64,000 nt of DNA from Catonia carolina (lineage: Eukaryota > Arthropoda > Insecta > Hemiptera > Achilidae): contig JAQMRL010000002.1 of NCBI GenBank assembly GCA_035578175.1, positions 76,923,645 through 76,987,644 on the forward strand. Direction: 5' to 3'. The translations under genes and the position numbers were made by a program. This document shows, one piece after another, positions 22,541 to 33,880 of this stretch. How positions within the stretch are numbered: position 1 is the first letter of the stretch; every line of letters starts with the position of its first letter. The notes beneath the pieces were generated by a model. That model was not told where the DNA came from. It ran no database searches and saw only the letters and a program-made list of their open reading frames with translations.

Positions 22541-23114
22541 CAGTAGAATCTCAGTAATCCGGCCTGTTCGGAACCGAGAGGGTGCCGGGTTACTGGATGT
22601 GTTGGAATTATGGAACTATAAATTTAAACAAAATATGAATATGTATTGAATTCTATGTGATTTTAAATTAAATTAACTGGGTAATTAAAAAAGGTTTGCT
22701 GAGTACTTTTGTAGTCATTGTAATAAACATAATTATCGGCTATTGACATCGCCTAGTGCGGTGTGGGGGTGCTCGTGTTCTGAGAATTACATCGTTGTCA
22801 ATTCAGAATGAAGTACAGAGTATGACCCAGTTCTAGATTTTGGATAAGTACAGAGTATAACCCAGTTCTAGATTTTGGATAAAAGGCCAAGAATTATTCC
22901 ATTTAACAATAATTAAGGTTTGCTTATTCATTTCTTTAATGAAATCCTAAACAAACATGATATATTAAATCCGCCATAATTAGGTCGAGTTGATTTCCCT
23001 AATTTTTAATTTAAATCTTTTACCAAAATCTGTCCTGGGTGAGGTTTCACAGTTTTAGGCTTAATATTTTAAGGGGCGGATTACTGAAAGTGTTGGATTA
23101 CTAAGATTCTACTG
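22541..23114. mobile_element. Pogo/Tigger-like MITE
   Basis: The inverted ends are CAGTAGAATCTCAGTAATCC and CAGTAGAATCTTAGTAATCC (complement), about 20 bp with one mismatch. TA lies at the left flank, and the right flank reads CA (a mutated TA). The interior includes a direct duplication of about 37 bp at 22810-22882 (GTACAGAGTATGACCCAG unit). It has no coding capacity. Confidence 0.75.
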
Positions 23115-23185
23115 CATATAAAATCAACACCATCAAAGTCACTTAATAATTATGCAAGAGAAAAATTAAATGAATTTATACAATA

Positions 23186-23917
23186 TAGGGTGATTCAAAA
23201 AGAGCGCCGGTTTTGATATATCAAATTAAGAGATTTATTTTATTGAAAAACTGAAAATAAATACATCAACAAGTTCATCTTTCCTTCCGATTTTATGTAT
23301 GAAAAATTATGTCATGCATGTATACTCCTCTACTGCGCTGGCACGCATCAACTCTGTCCATGAAATTGGATATTACTGCACGACAAGTTTCGACTTCCAT
23401 TTGCCCGATAACCCGTCGAATTTCCTCCTTCAAGTCATTGATGACTTGAAACAAAGAGGAAAGTCACAAGGTGTCAAGTCACACGACCTTGGTAGCCATA
23501 GATGGACGGAATTACGAGAAATGATGCGATCCTGGAACCGGTCACGGAGCAACAACATTGTTTCTCGTGCAGCGTGACAGGTGGCACCATCCTGCTGAAA
23601 CCACAAATCGTCAATGTCCATTCCATCCAAATGACGCCACAAAAACTCCCTAATCATCGTACGGTATCGGTCTCCATTTACTGTCACGGCTTGTCCTTCT
23701 TAAAATGTTTTGACGATTAACAATCGTTGCGCAATAGTAAACTTCTCCACGGTTAGACACAGACTGAGAGAGTACTACACTGCGAACAAGAGAAACTACA
23801 ACTGAATCGTCAATCGGAATGTTCTCCAAAATAGAAATGAGGTCAAACAATGTTGCCAACCGATAAACAAAAATTTACCAGCCGTTTAAAAACCGGCGCT
23901 CTTTTTGAATCACCCTT
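23186..23917 (-). mobile_element. Mariner-like element with deleted transposase
   Basis: The ends are AGGGTGATTCAAAAAGAGCG and its complement, with TA at 23184-23185 and 23918-23919. On the minus strand an N-terminal piece (VEKFTIAQRLLIVKTF) is followed directly by a central piece (TVNGDRYRTMIREF, DDLWFQQDGATCHAARETM, then LPRSCDLTPCDF). Two catalytic aspartates remain, in QQDG and SCDLTP. The DNA-binding region in between is missing, and the C-terminus decays after CDF. This is an internal-deletion relative of the element at 39261, with which it shares the GGGTGATTCA end. Confidence 0.85.
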
Positions 23918-24290
23918 TACAATGACATTTTTCCTGAAACATTACATTCCTTAAAAAATTAATCTTTGTTTACAACTACTGAATAATTTAATAATTAAAT
24001 TATTATAGATTAAAATGAAAAATGCTTTTTTAAAACGACTAATATTTAAAACTACATAAAATTGTTACAAATTCAACCTGAAAACTACAATTCCCACAAA
24101 ACACAACTCGTAAAATATATAAATAATAGCACGGCCATATTTTAATTCTGAATTCAACTACTCGAATATCCAAACAACTGAATTAATTAATAATTTCAAG
24201 ATCCAAAGAACCATACTAACCTCACACATGAACAACTCACAAGAGAGCTGCTTTTAAAATGCAAAACTAATGATAATTTTCAAATTAAAA
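23918..24290. other. No recognisable feature
   Basis: AT-rich sequence with no gene or repeat seen. Confidence 0.5.
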
Positions 24291-24695
24291 AAAATCTGGT
24301 GTTAAACACTCACACAACTTTCTCTTGCCAATGCAAATAATGACCAATATAACCTAATATTAGTAATGAAACATTAGAAATAAACAAAAAAAAATTAACC
24401 TCAATAAATATAACCTAATTTTAATCATGAGTGAAAGACCCAAAATAAAAATCAACCTTAGTTTGGCTTATAAATACGGAAAATCACTCTTTCACGCTAA
24501 ACTAGGCTCTGTAGAGAAAAATGCTCTAAACAAAAGTAGTAGATGTTTTAATTTCCTATAAATTTGACTATAGACACTTTTGTCGTAAAATGCATTCTAA
24601 GACCGAAATCTTAAAAAAATCGATTTTTCACACGTTTTTGTGAGAAAAAAACAGAAAATTGCTGATTACCACAAACTAAGCGTTATACAAAAAAA
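24291..24695 (-). repeat. R-family repeat, copy i (truncated)
   Basis: The 3' half of the family in reverse orientation, from CTGGTGTTAAACACTCAC to the AAACTAAGCGTTATACAAAA block. Confidence 0.75.
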
Positions 24696-25530
24696 ATGAC
24701 TGAATATGTATCATGTTCTATAGATTTCAAATAAGTGAGATAAAAGTTTTTTAGTTTCAATCATTTTATTTATTCTGATAATGGTGCATCCAACGTTACG
24801 CGTGTAAGTAAAAATAAAAATAAACGTGATGCAGTTTAAAAAGAAAGTTAGTGAAATTATTATATAAATTCATCATATAAAATAGAAATAATTGAAAACT
24901 GCAGGATGAATTATAAAGATTTATTTTTGAATTTCATGATATTTCTAATCAAGATAAATAATATAAATGAAATAGTTTAAAAGAAAATCTAACTTCAAAT
25001 AATTTTACCATAGGCTATAATATTAAGGTTAAATCAAATATGTGATTACAAAATTAAAGAAGTTACAATTCTGAATAAATATTTACAAGTAATTAAAAAT
25101 ACATTACAATAATCTAAGAACAGCATGCAAATAATATTGACTTTATAAATATGATGTAATTACAAAGATGGAAATTAAAATAATATTAAAACTCATAAAA
25201 CAAGATACAACAATGACTCTAGGCCCCATTTCTTGGATGGAAGGGAAAAAACACAGACGTATGGCGGACTACAAAAAAGAAAATTAAATAACTATGTTAA
25301 TTTAAATTTTATAATATTGAGCTCAGACTACAAATTATAAATTCATTTTTTATTTTCAAAGAAACTTTTCAAACAATTTATTAATCAAATTTCCTTAGTA
25401 TAGATACTGAAGTCATGAGATTGCCTTTCGTAAATTTGACAGTGCTGCCAAACTCAACAGCAAGACACTACTTGTACATTTCACTACCGTCCAGTTTCAC
25501 AAACATTTTGTAAGCTGTGGTTTATTCTGA
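24696..25530. other. No recognisable feature
   Basis: AT-rich single-copy sequence within this window. I find no open frame of note and no repeat end. Confidence 0.5.
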
Positions 25531-26130
25531 GAAAATGTTTTCTTCATAAACCTTATAAGAAATAAATGTGACATATAATAATGCCTATAGCTTAATTACA
25601 TGACAAGAAATGTTTGATTTACTGTAATTACCAGCTACCTTATGCCATTGCAACAAAATTTGCTATGAATGAATCGCCTTCTTCACTATCGCTGTCACCA
25701 GCGTCTTTATCTACCAGGTATCAACCAAACTGTTGAAGAATAGCTTCTTCACATCTTTAATTTTCGAATTGTGGAAAAAAATATCACAGTAGTTAGCCAC
25801 TCGCTAATGGCTTCTGTGAAGAGGTAGGGAAAGGCATTTTTGTTTAGCTTCAACTTCATAGCATTTAATTACACTGCATATTAGATTTTGTTTAGTACTG
25901 TGAATAGTCTGCCCATGTTTTTGTGAAACTAACATTCCTGTTTTTAGTAACAATCAGTTATATTTGTACAGTCAACCTACAAAAACAAGGTTCCTTGATA
26001 TACTATATATGCTCTGGGTATAATATAAGTTGTTGGGTTTGTTGTACTGAAATTAAAGCAGTCGCGCATGTGCACTGATGCTTTTTCCCTTTACCCCTCG
26101 TCACAATGGCAAACTCTTAAACTTAAGTTA
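25531..26130 (-). mobile_element. K-family repeat, copy 1 (transposase-derived)
   Basis: This is the complement of the block at 51371-52025 and matches 47771-47955 plus 48531-48720. On the minus strand it encodes broken fragments of an N-terminal helix-turn-helix-like protein segment and an acidic tail (DSDSEEGDSF). Copy 3 explains the coding relationship better. Confidence 0.5.
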
Positions 26131-26359
26131 ACTATAATTTCATTAGAATTTAAAATAATATGCCAGCAATAAATACAAAAATATTGATCAAATAACTTTA
26201 TAAAAGTTTCAAAATTGTTAAATTCATTTTTTATTATAAAATATTTTTCATTTTGTTTCATTCATTTATTACCATATATTGAATTAATATTTGCAAACTA
26301 TTAAAAGGTAATTTCACAATTATATTAGTTTATGTTACACGCAACAACACACAATTGTA

Positions 26360-26660
26360 TACGAGAGAAAGTTAAACAGGAAACATGATGCTATCATTTA
26401 TAAATTGGATAACGTTAATGTACCTGTAATAAACAATCCTTAAGCTCCTGAACTTAATGCCCTACAAAAACCAAACAGTGATGAACGTTTAATAAAACAC
26501 AAAACTGGTATACCACCTATAACATCCCTTATTGATTACATGAATGCTCCTAAAGCATCTACATTTTTATATTCTCATCTAAAAACAGATACAGCATTAA
26601 AAACACACTACAAATAATAAAAAAAATACAAAAGATTAAAGCTAATGAAAAACAAACAAT
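26360..26660 (+). pseudogene. Reverse-transcriptase-like scrap (B)
   Basis: Homologous to 59580-59920 and 18931-19240. The sense strand here is plus. The frame is broken by several stops. The family assignment is tentative, as for the C copy. Confidence 0.3.
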
Positions 26661-28209
26661 GATGTCTTTCGGTGTAATAGATATCTACAGAAATATACAA
26701 AATAAAACCCCTTAAGAATTACAAAAGATAAATTCACAAAATGTAGCAAAGATGAAAATTAAATAATACAAATTATAAATTCATTAGGTCAATCAATTTA
26801 TAAGTAAACTAATTAATTCAATACCAATTGAAAAAAATCAATAAATTAAGTTTTATTTTATTAATTAAACAGGATGATAAATGTTTTTGATAAAAGTATA
26901 TTACGCATGACTGCTACCAATAAAATCTGTCTAACCACCCATATTCCATAAACTGACAGCTTATTACAGTATTTTATACACACCACTGAATTATTTACAA
27001 TATCAGAAACTATTAAAAAAATAAACAAAAAATAACAAATGTTATGTAATAAAAAATAGATACAATAAAACCAAATTAAATTAAGAACAACTTTCATTCG
27101 AAAACTGTTTCATTTGAAAACTAATTATAACTTTATAACGTTACTGTAGCATTGTAAAATAAATTTAAAAAAAGTAGCATAGAAGGTAATAAAATATAAG
27201 TTCATTATAAGTCATATTCAATCATATTATAAATCATATTCAATATAATATTATAAATCATATTCAATATAAGTCAACACAGTTAAAATACACAATACTT
27301 ACTATACAATTAAAATTAGGAATGAATTGCATTTAAAAACACCTTCTAGAAAAAATTAATCATACAGAAGAAAAACCATACAATTTAGTAACATTTCAAA
27401 ACATCTAATAAGAACAATTTATGAACTCAACTAAAAAAACAGAAAAGTAAATGGAACAAAAATATTTATAAAATTGCATGAGGATTTATATAAATGAGAT
27501 ATTGGTAAGACTAGACGTAATTTTCATTCAAATTACAATGAACAACAAAAAGCACTGAAATGTGACTACAGTAAACCCTGGGTTTTCTGCATCTCAGATT
27601 ACGCGACTAGATTTTAAAGGAACCTAAACATTGCTAACAAAAGGCACAAACCGTTTTAAGAAGGAAGGCTACACTGCTACAAAATAAGATTTCATCCCAT
27701 AATACAATCGATGTTTTAGAAACTTAAAAAATGAACGGTAGTACTCTAGATATGAATTATGGTAAGGAGAGTGGTGAGCAAGACGTGCGTCTGCATTAGT
27801 ATAGTCTTGTACGTACTGCAATAGCGCAGTGTATCTAATCAACAATGGAACAAACAGCATGGCTACAAAATACAACGGGTGTTGTCAATTATCAACAACA
27901 CTCTGAGTGTACATCTAACTGTAGGTGGGAGGGGGCAGGGGTATGCAGGGTCCAAGTAGTCAAGTATGCGCATGCGTTCACACCACTTTGTTTCTAAAAT
28001 GGTTTTACAAAGTTAAATAACGCACAACCCCAGTACACAATGCTACCTTTAAATGTAGTGGGGATACCAGACCGGTTATGCCCTCCCACAAATTGTACGC
28101 TCCCTCCCTCCGCACTAAACCCTTATTGTTAGGTCAATCACCTATCTTTAGTCTACAATTGTGTCGTGCAGATACGTACACACGTCCTCATTCAACTTTG
28201 CGGTCTTAA

Positions 28210-28828
28210 AGCTATTAGGAAAGTTACTCTCAACTCGAATGGCCAGCCCTGCTGGACACTACCACGTTCTATATCAGCTGTTTGTCATTTTTACTAGTAT
28301 AATTCTCTCAGGTTGTATGGCCAGCACTGCTGGCCACTACTGATTTCCTCTTCAGCTCCTCCGGCCAGCATAGGTAGCCATTCTAAGCAATTTATTTAAA
28401 ATTGTTTAGTATTTTTCTGGCAGGTTGCACCACTCATAGGGAAAAGACAACTGTAAATAATATCTAAAGTAACAATAATTATTTTGTCCATTGTTAACAT
28501 TGAATATTTTATTATGTTTTACAATAATTAGGAAACTTTAATTGTCATTGTATTTGCCATTTCATTAGCTTTCAATAAAACATAACAATATTAGACTTTG
28601 AATTCATTTTGGATTTTTAAAGTGTAAAACCGTAGGCCGTATCACATTTACAGATTGAAACAAAAATTATGATACAAGCTGGTGTAGCAAGGATAACAAA
28701 ATGGTGGCCAACCTAACACAAAAACTGCCATGGCAACCAGTGCTGGCCGTATGACCTCAGAAGCACGGCGCTGTGAAAACAGTGCAGAGCTGACTCAGTA
28801 ACAGCTGTGGCCATTCGAGGGCAAAGGG
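28210..28828. mobile_element. piggyBac-like TTAA insertion
   Basis: The insert is flanked by TTAA at 28206-28209 and 28829-28832. In unit A the corresponding position reads GAGTTAATTTAC, an empty site with a single TTAA. The right end (complement) reads CCCTTTGCCCTCGAATGGCC. The left end shares only CTCGAATGGCCA, so it has decayed or been replaced. Internal GGCCAGCACTGCTGGCC words repeat near both ends. No transposase is present. Confidence 0.65.
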
Positions 28829-28907
28829 TTAATTTACTTTAGATCACTACGTTTTATCGTAACTAGTGACTGTGATTTAATAATCATTTGTGCGTATTTC
28901 TTACAAA

Positions 28908-29123
28908 ATGGTGTCAGTCAGAATGAAACGTAAACGTGTTGTACTTAATATTGGTGATAAAATTAAAATAATTGAAATGTTAGAATCTGTGGTATCAACC
29001 GAGTCTATAATGAATGAGTACGGAATCAGGAAGTTGGAGATATATAAAAAGAATCCAGGAAAAATAAAATCATCACTTTTGAAATTTAAATTTGAATTCT
29101 ATCAGTATACGTACTCACCCTGA
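28908..29123 (+). pseudogene. Tigger transposase N-terminal fragment (B)
   Basis: MVSVRMKRKRVVLNIGDKIK then IIEMLESVVSTESIMNEYGI is the clearest of the three copies. KRKRVVL, DKIKIIEMLE and NEYGI fit the psq helix-turn-helix at the start of pogo/Tigger transposases. After NPGKIK the frame runs into non-homologous sequence, so the remainder of the enzyme is deleted. Confidence 0.75.
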
Positions 29124-29520
29124 AACTAAATCTGTAGCCCCATAACAAAAAACATTTCGGGAATGAAAACCCGCGATTATCAGATTTCTCAATTACCCGA
29201 CCAAAAGTCTGCCCCATACAGGTCTGATAAGTGAGGAGGATTTCTGTACTTTATATAAAATTACAGCCAACATATTAATGCAAATGACACAAGATACGTC
29301 TCTTAAAAAGATTTCAACAGAATTATATTAAATCTTTAATATTTTATATACTCACATGGCGTGAATGTAAAACAAGAAAGTTGGAGGAATTAAAATCATA
29401 GAAATTAGAAATATGTATACAGCATCAATGATTGGTAAATGAAATTTACAGTATTATAACAATAATATTGACAAATTACACAAAACATTTTAATGAGATA
29501 TTTCGTTTGTTAAGTTAGTT

Positions 29521-30624
29521 TTATCTATGTGTAAGCAAATGTCTACTTAAATTAGAAGACTGTGTAAACTTTTTATTGCAACACTTGCATTCATAAGGTT
29601 TCTCCCCTGTATGTGTACGTAAGTGATAATTTAAACCAGAAGAATGTGTAAACTTTTTATTGCAATACTTGCAAAGAAAAGGTTTTTCCCCTGTATGTGT
29701 ACGTAAGTGATCATTTAAAATGGAAGAACGTGTAAACTTTTTATTGCAGTACTTGCAAAGAAAAGGTTTTTCCCCTGTATGTGTACGTAAGTGTACATGT
29801 AAACGAGAAGAATTTGTAAACTTTTTAATGCAATACTTGCATTCAAAAGGTTTCTCCCCTGTATGTGTACGCAAGTGATACGTTAAAGTAGAAGACTGTG
29901 TAAACTTTTTATTGCAATACTTGCATTCAAAAGGTTTCTCCCCTGTATGGGTACGCAAGTGCTGTTTTAAAGTAAAAGAATCTGTAAACTTTTTATTGCA
30001 ATACTTGCACTTGTACGGTCTCTCTCCAGTATGTACACGTAAATGACGAGTTAAAACATGCTTATAACTAAAATACTTTCCACAAATATTACAACTAAAC
30101 TGTTTACCCGTTTTGGGTAATTTTGGCAGAGCAATCATACTACTACCCGATTTGGGCATAATTTGGTCATTACTACTTCCATTCGACCCACAAGTACCCT
30201 CACAATTCTGCAAATTCACTTCAGAAATTGATTCTTTAACCTCGGTTTTTATACTTTCAGAATTATTCACTTTTGAGATTAATTGTTTACATTTTAGTAC
30301 ATGGTTAGCTATACTCTCCTTGTTAAGGTATATCCTAGAACACCCGTCACACACAAACACACCTTCCAAAGTGCAATCATGTTTCTCATATGCGATGTTG
30401 TTATAAAAAAGATTAACGCAAATTAAACACGACCTGTAGAGTTGTTTAATTTTTTCTAAGAATAATTCTTTCCTTTGTTTACGTAATTCTGTTTTACATG
30501 TTGCGCAGTGGAAGTTAATTTCATTGACGTCATCACCTTGGACGATATCCCGTTGACAGAAGTCGCAGAGTCTTACGATGGTTACGTTTGAAGTGTCTCC
30601 TTCAACTGTGTTTTCATCAGCCAT
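29521..30624 (-). CDS. C2H2 zinc-finger protein ZNF-B, 7 fingers
   Basis: This 367-residue paralogue of ZNF-A and ZNF-C is predicted to be a nuclear DNA-binding protein. The N-terminal cysteine pattern is conserved (CDFC, CATC, CLIC with HDC, and the C2HC finger VFVCDGC..HVLKC). One codon is missing near residue 8. Seven C2H2 fingers follow, joined by TGEKP/TGERP linkers. Helix residues of fingers 2-7 are DSFTLKQ, QSSTLTY, NSSRLHV, RSSILND, HSSGLNY and QSSNLSR. Three of these helices recur, exactly or nearly, in ZNF-A or ZNF-C, so fingers have been shuffled. The start codon abuts a predicted acceptor. A TTTAAT (complement ATTAAA) at 29488-29493 is a candidate polyadenylation signal. The function and target are unknown. 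Confidence 0.9.
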   Translation of the reverse strand: MADENTVEGDTSNVTIVRLCDFCQRDIVQGDDVNEINFHCATCKTELRKQRKELFLEKIKQLYRSCLICVNLFYNNIAYEKHDCTLEGVFVCDGCSRIYLNKESIANHVLKCKQLISKVNNSESIKTEVKESISEVNLQNCEGTCGSNGSSNDQIMPKSGSSMIALPKLPKTGKQFSCNICGKYFSYKHVLTRHLRVHTGERPYKCKYCNKKFTDSFTLKQHLRTHTGEKPFECKYCNKKFTQSSTLTYHLRTHTGEKPFECKYCIKKFTNSSRLHVHLRTHTGEKPFLCKYCNKKFTRSSILNDHLRTHTGEKPFLCKYCNKKFTHSSGLNYHLRTHTGEKPYECKCCNKKFTQSSNLSRHLLTHR

Positions 30625-30693
30625 CTACAAATAACAACAGATAAATCACACATTAAAACCAAGAATTGTTTTTACATTACATAACAAAATCAC
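30625..30693 (-). promoter_or_regulatory. Predicted 5' UTR mini-intron of ZNF-B
   Basis: On the minus strand a 69-nt intron runs from GTGATT to TTATTTGTAG, with the ATG directly after the acceptor. Length and position match the A, C and D copies. Confidence 0.6.
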
Positions 30694-30764
30694 CTACGAT
30701 ACCGCAAAGCATCTCGGATAATTTTTTTAGCAGTCCAATTTCGTACGTTCAACTTTTAACTATT

Positions 30765-31112
30765 ACCCACCGGGTTGGTCTAGAGGTAAAGTCGTCGCCA
30801 AAATCAGCTGTTTAACAGCTGATTTTCGGACACAAAGGTTCCTGGTTCAAATCCTAGTCAAGTTAGTTACTTTTAAACGAATTTGAATGCTTTTGAATGC
30901 TAGACAATGGTTATCGGTGTACTTTGATGGTTGGGGTTTAATTAACCATACTCTCTCAGGAATGGTCGGCCTGAGTCTGTACAAGACTACACCTAATTTA
31001 CACGTCATACATATCATCCTCATCTGATTGGGTCATGGGGTTGCTTATTGTTATGAATTGAACAGATTGCAATGTGCAATGTACACAAATTAGGAGTTTA
31101 AAAACAAAAAAA
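30765..31112 (+). mobile_element. tRNA-derived SINE (S1) upstream of ZNF-B
   Basis: The head reads GGGTTGGTCTAGAGGTAAAG (A box), with CTGGTTCAAATCC (B box) and an A-rich tail. The flanks are AACTTTTAACTATT at 30751-30764 and AACTTCAACTATT at 31113-31125, the same target site as in unit A. The SINE is divergent from ZNF-B, with its promoter facing away about 70 bp from the donor. Confidence 0.9.
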
Positions 31113-32690
31113 AACTTCAACTATTAATTTTCATGGTGAGTAACCATGTTGACCACTGTACATTAAAGTTAATAAAATTTGCTAGTACAGGCTGATACCT
31201 CTCCTAAGAGTATTGCCACACGATACCTATTCAACAGAAACATTTTAAAGGTACGCCTTATTTTCGTTCTTATAAAAACCTTACATCAAAAAAACACATT
31301 TTCCATTTAGAAGTGAAGTTTTTTAAGTTTCAAACAATGGTTTTTAACAATAACGAATGTTACTTCTGATCAAAACATTAGTGTGTTACTTGCTGAATGT
31401 AAAAGTAAATTTTATCAATTTTGTTAGTTTCAAATAGAAAGATTTTGTGATGTTTTCTGTAAAACATTGTTTTTATGAAAACCTGTTAATTACACCCGTT
31501 ACAAATGGTTGCCAAAAACAAGTAGAAAGGTTTTAAAATATATATTATTTGCTACAAGCTCGCAACGTACTGTTAAATTAACTCTAAAATACAAAATATG
31601 TTCAGCAGCAACTATTTTTCACTCTCTTAATAACTGTATAATAGTACGAGGTGTGGCAATTAAACAACCACAGACTGATGCTGCTACCAGCAAATAACTA
31701 ACACACTGCGGCACGGTTGTACATCGCTCTGTCTCACTCTAGCAATCGCCCATTCAAGTCACTGTCGCATCTCATCCAAAAACGGTAGTGTTCACAACTG
31801 AGCCATGCTCCAGATGTTCTCCTGTTGAAGCATTTGAAGCACTTGCTTCGGCATTCAAATCTCATCCAACAAACGTAGCGTTAAAAATGAATAAAGATTC
31901 TAATTTGTTACAAAAATGATTATAAAAAAAACAAACCCTTTAACCTTTTGGTATTCTCTATTTCTTTCAATGGGTGGAGAATGGGCCCTCATCTCTTCAA
32001 CAGAATTACATAAGAAAGTTCAAATAGTTTTCACAATGGCTGACCATTGATTTTCTAAACATAACTATTAAAATGAATAAAACTACTTCCTTAGTCTCAA
32101 GTGAAGTGGAATCTGTGTCCTAATTAGAACTGCTGTTACACACACCATCTTTAATGTTTCATGTACATCAATGTACCCTGACACATTTCGTACACAACAT
32201 TTGTCTGTAAATCATCAAACATCTGTTCGGTTTTGTTATTTTTCAATTCAAATTTTTAACAAAATTAAAATATTAAAAATAACAATGTATCTCTACTATA
32301 TGCTAGAACGTTTAACCGTTCTGGTCACACATTTTGAAAAAGTTCACTCTAAGTCTGCCAAGTGAAGGGCTTAGCCAGGTTGACAATGCATGGTAGTGGA
32401 ATCAGTCAATAGTAAACAAATTCAACTGACCCAAAGAGATCTCACAACAAATACTACAAAGAATATAAATACCAAAAGCATAGAGGATAAATTAAAATGT
32501 GAATGAAACACATAATAATACCTTCAGTCAGAATCTACTACTTGACCCTCTTTTCTTGCAGATTGGTTTGTTGGCCACGAAAAATAATTCTTCTCATATG
32601 ATACACAAGATCCAGTCACAGCACAGATGGTCTCCCAACAACACCAAGGTATTCTTCAACTTGCCTGGTCAAAGAAAGAACAAACTGGTG
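31113..32690. other. Unit B upstream flank with X-like repeat segment
   Basis: Duplicated non-coding sequence. The parts at 31113-31560 match the DNA of the 134-residue frame in unit A, but are broken by stops. The part at 31650-31740 matches a possible mariner end. The part at 32160-32690 is an X-family segment with the CCAAAGAGATCTCACAACAA landmark. I see no gene. Confidence 0.6.
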
Positions 32691-33470
32691 TAAAGCACTC
32701 ACACAACCTTCTCTTGCCAATGACAAATAATGACCAATATAACATTAGTAATAAAACAATAGAAATATACAAAAAACATAACCTTATTTAAATCATGAGT
32801 GAAAGACGCAAAATGAATATCAACCTCAGTTTGGCTTAAAAATACGGAAAATCACTCTTTCATGCTAAACTAAGCTCTGTAGAGGAAAATACACTAAATT
32901 AAAATTGTAGATTTTTTATTTTCTATAACTTTTGATTATATACACATTTGTCGTAAAGTGCATACGAAGGCCGAAATCTTAAAAAAATCGATTTTTCACA
33001 CGTTTTCGTGAGAAAAAAACAGAAAATCGCTAACACCACCAAACTAGATATTATACAAAAAAATGTTTAAAATAAAAGTTGTAGGATTTCAAATTGTCAA
33101 CAACTTTTATTATATAAATTGTTGTGCTAAAATGCATAATCGTAGGGCCAGTTTTTAAAAAATCGCAAAAAAATGAAAAATTACACGAATGAACTACTAT
33201 TTCCGGTTGACCGATTTTGATGAAAATGTTGGTGTCAGGTCCGGTAGTGGTATGTAACTTAAGTTTCAAGTTTCAAGTTTGTACGATGTTCCGTTCTTGA
33301 GATATTCTGTTCACACAAACACACACAGACAGACCAATTGGTAAAAACATGATTTTGGGTTCAGGGGAGTCTGAAAACGTGTAGATCCGGTGAAAACTCG
33401 ATTTTGAAAAAATCGACATGAAAACAATACTTTCCTTCCTATATATTCATATAGGCAAGAGAAAGTAAAA
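32686..33470 (-). repeat. R-family repeat, copy j
   Basis: A nearly complete reverse copy from CTGGTGTAAAGCACTCAC to ATATAGGCAAGAGAAAGT, with an internal deletion around the central hairpin. Confidence 0.8.
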
Positions 33471-33476
33471 AAAACT

Positions 33477-33880
33477 AACTGGTGTAAAACACTCACACAA
33501 CTTTATCACGAGTGAAAGATACAAAATGAACCGCAACCTTAGTTTGGCTAAACAGTACGGAAAATATTTCTGCTAAACTAAGCTCAGTAGAGAAATATGT
33601 CTGAAATAAAAGTTGTAGATCTTTTAATTTCCTATACATTTTATTAACTACACTTTTGCTGTTAAATACCTAAGGCCGAAAAATTGAAAAAAAATTTTAC
33701 AGTTTTTCATGGAAAAAAATTAAAATAAAATCACTAATTTCCGCTAAACTCAGTGTTATCTAAAGAAATGTTTGCAATAAAAGTTGTCAGTTTTCAATTT
33801 TCAATAAGTTTCATTATATACTCTTTTGCATTAAACTGCATATTAAGGCAACCATATTAAAAAATGTATTTTTACTTTCT
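33477..33880 (-). repeat. R-family repeat, copy k (3' half)
   Basis: A reverse fragment from CTGGTGTAAAACACTCAC to the AACCATATTAAAAA block. It meets copy l head to head. Confidence 0.75.

Larger units (their letters stand above)
27569..29246 (+). mobile_element. Tigger/pogo-type element in unit B
   Basis: The same element as at 17310-18443, in opposite orientation, flanked by TA (27567-27568, 29247-29248). The ends are CAGTAAACCCTGGGTTTTCT and CAGAAATCCTCCTCACTTAT (complement). It is lengthened by a 619-bp insert at 28210-28828. A 68-residue minus-strand frame at 27669-27875 matches those at 18141 and 57995. Confidence 0.8.
26346..32690 (-). repeat. Segmental duplication, unit B (inverted)
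   Basis: This is the reverse complement of unit A (13623-19500), from the reverse-transcriptase-like scrap (26360-26660) through Tigger, ZNF-B, SINE S1 and the GAGACAGAGCGATGTAC segment to the X-like segment (32160-32690). Differences include a piggyBac-like insertion in the Tigger element and the lack of R copy g. A direct AT-rich decay repeat (TCATATTCAATATAA units) occupies 27205-27280. Confidence 0.75.

Noticed and set aside
23299..23720. Plus-strand frames of 72-92 residues
   Set aside because: They lie opposite the minus-strand mariner transposase relic and have no similarity of their own.
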